NCBI GenBank assembly: GCA_963922235.1
Contig: CAWUIJ010000161.1
Span: forward strand, 1 to 5,744
Direction: 5' to 3'
Source of the DNA: Parvularcula sp963922235
Lineage (GTDB): Bacteria > Pseudomonadota > Alphaproteobacteria > Caulobacterales > Parvularculaceae
DNA length: 5,744 nucleotides
The notes below the pieces were generated by a model. The model was not told the DNA's origin. It did no database searches and worked only from the letters and a program-made list of their open reading frames with translations. The position numbers and the translations under genes are program-made. Shown one piece after another: positions 5,382 through 5,744 of the stretch. Each line of letters starts with the position of its first letter. Positions within the stretch are counted from its first letter, which is position 1.

Positions 5382-5744
5382 TTAGCCTTCGTCTTTGTTG
5401 TTTGCGCCTGGCTCAGCGTTTAGCCAGCTCATCTTTCCACGGAGTTTCTGACCGACCTTTTCCATCGGATGGTCAAGATCAGCGGCCATCATGGCGGTGT
5501 AGGCAGGCTTTCCGGCGAGGTTTTCAGAGATCCAGTCCCGCGCAAATGCGCCGGTTTGGATGTCTTTGAGCACCGCGCGCATTTTCTCGCGTGAGTTCTC
5601 GTCAACGACCCGCGGCCCTGATTTGAGGTCGCCGTAAGCTGCTGTTTCTGAGATGAAATCATGCATCTTTGCCAGGCCGCCCTCGTGGAGGAGGTCCACG
5701 ATCAGCTTCAGCTCGTGCATGCACTCATAATAAGCGAGCTCTTC
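5382..5744 (-). CDS. ilvC: Ketol-acid reductoisomerase, C-terminal part (5' end cut by window)
   Basis: Only the last 120 codons are present; the start and the NADPH-binding domain lie beyond the window edge. The enzyme isomerises and reduces 2-acetolactate and 2-aceto-2-hydroxybutyrate in valine, leucine and isoleucine synthesis, in the cytoplasm. The fragment is the C-terminal knotted domain. It begins with EELAYYECMHELKLIVDL, in which fragment residues E7 and E11 match the family metal- and substrate-binding glutamates (E226 and E230 in Pseudomonas numbering). The serine of FISETAAYG (fragment S32) matches substrate-binding S251. The family's end motif is recognisable as HPMEKVGQKLRGKMSW. 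The remaining length fits the short class I form, not the duplicated long form of E. coli. It ends in TAA, only 4 nt before the next small ORF, and is the most upstream gene seen in the operon. Identification is firm. Confidence 0.97.
   Translation of the reverse strand, partial: EELAYYECMHELKLIVDLLHEGGLAKMHDFISETAAYGDLKSGPRVVDENSREKMRAVLKDIQTGAFARDWISENLAGKPAYTAMMAADLDHPMEKVGQKLRGKMSWLNAEPGANNKDEG

Noticed and set aside
5190..5423. 77-codon plus-strand ORF with a hydrophobic C-terminus opposite the small ORF
   Set aside because: Ser/Ala/Thr-rich translation typical of the complement of an acidic, Ala-rich frame; the minus-strand small ORF fits operon spacing far better.

Overview
The window is one densely packed minus-strand gene cluster for isoleucine, valine and leucine synthesis. 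No gene was found on the plus strand. In transcription order (high to low coordinate) it holds the 3' end of ilvC (ketol-acid reductoisomerase), an unrecognised 55-residue acidic small ORF, ilvG (acetolactate synthase large subunit, isozyme II type), an ilvM-like ACT-domain small subunit, ilvA (threonine ammonia-lyase, medium form with one C-terminal ACT domain), a short leuA (2-isopropylmalate synthase without the usual leucine-binding domain), and the 5' half of leuC (3-isopropylmalate dehydratase large subunit). Both ends of the window cut through genes.

The junctions are very tight. ilvC to the small ORF is 4 nt. The small ORF and ilvG overlap by 4 nt (GTGA) if ilvG starts at GTG. ilvG to ilvM is 3 nt, ilvM and ilvA overlap by 17 nt, ilvA to leuA is 12 nt, and leuA and leuC overlap by 4 nt (GTGA). 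This supports a single polycistronic mRNA with translational coupling. No promoter, terminator, attenuator, tRNA, repeat array, CRISPR or mobile element was seen. The leader region and promoter would lie upstream of ilvC, outside the window. There is no gene-free stretch longer than 12 nt.

The encoded steps fit together. IlvA makes 2-oxobutyrate from threonine. IlvG with IlvM makes acetolactate or acetohydroxybutyrate. IlvC isomerises and reduces these. LeuA diverts 2-oxoisovalerate towards leucine, and LeuC, with a LeuD expected further downstream, isomerises 2-isopropylmalate. Dihydroxyacid dehydratase (IlvD), the aminotransferase (IlvE) and LeuB are not in the window.

The DNA is moderately GC-rich (about 58-60% judged by eye) with clear Shine-Dalgarno sequences. 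The AHAS II-type large subunit and the order ilvC-ilvG-ilvM-ilvA-leuA resemble the Xanthomonas-type ilv-leu cluster and suggest a proteobacterium. Some features (IlvA sequence, short LeuA) hint at an alphaproteobacterial or less usual lineage, but the taxon cannot be fixed from this sequence. Most of the window is ordinary metabolism. The points that stand out are the acidic small ORF between ilvC and ilvG, the LeuA lacking its feedback domain, and two junctions where consecutive genes share a reading frame and are separated by little more than a stop codon.
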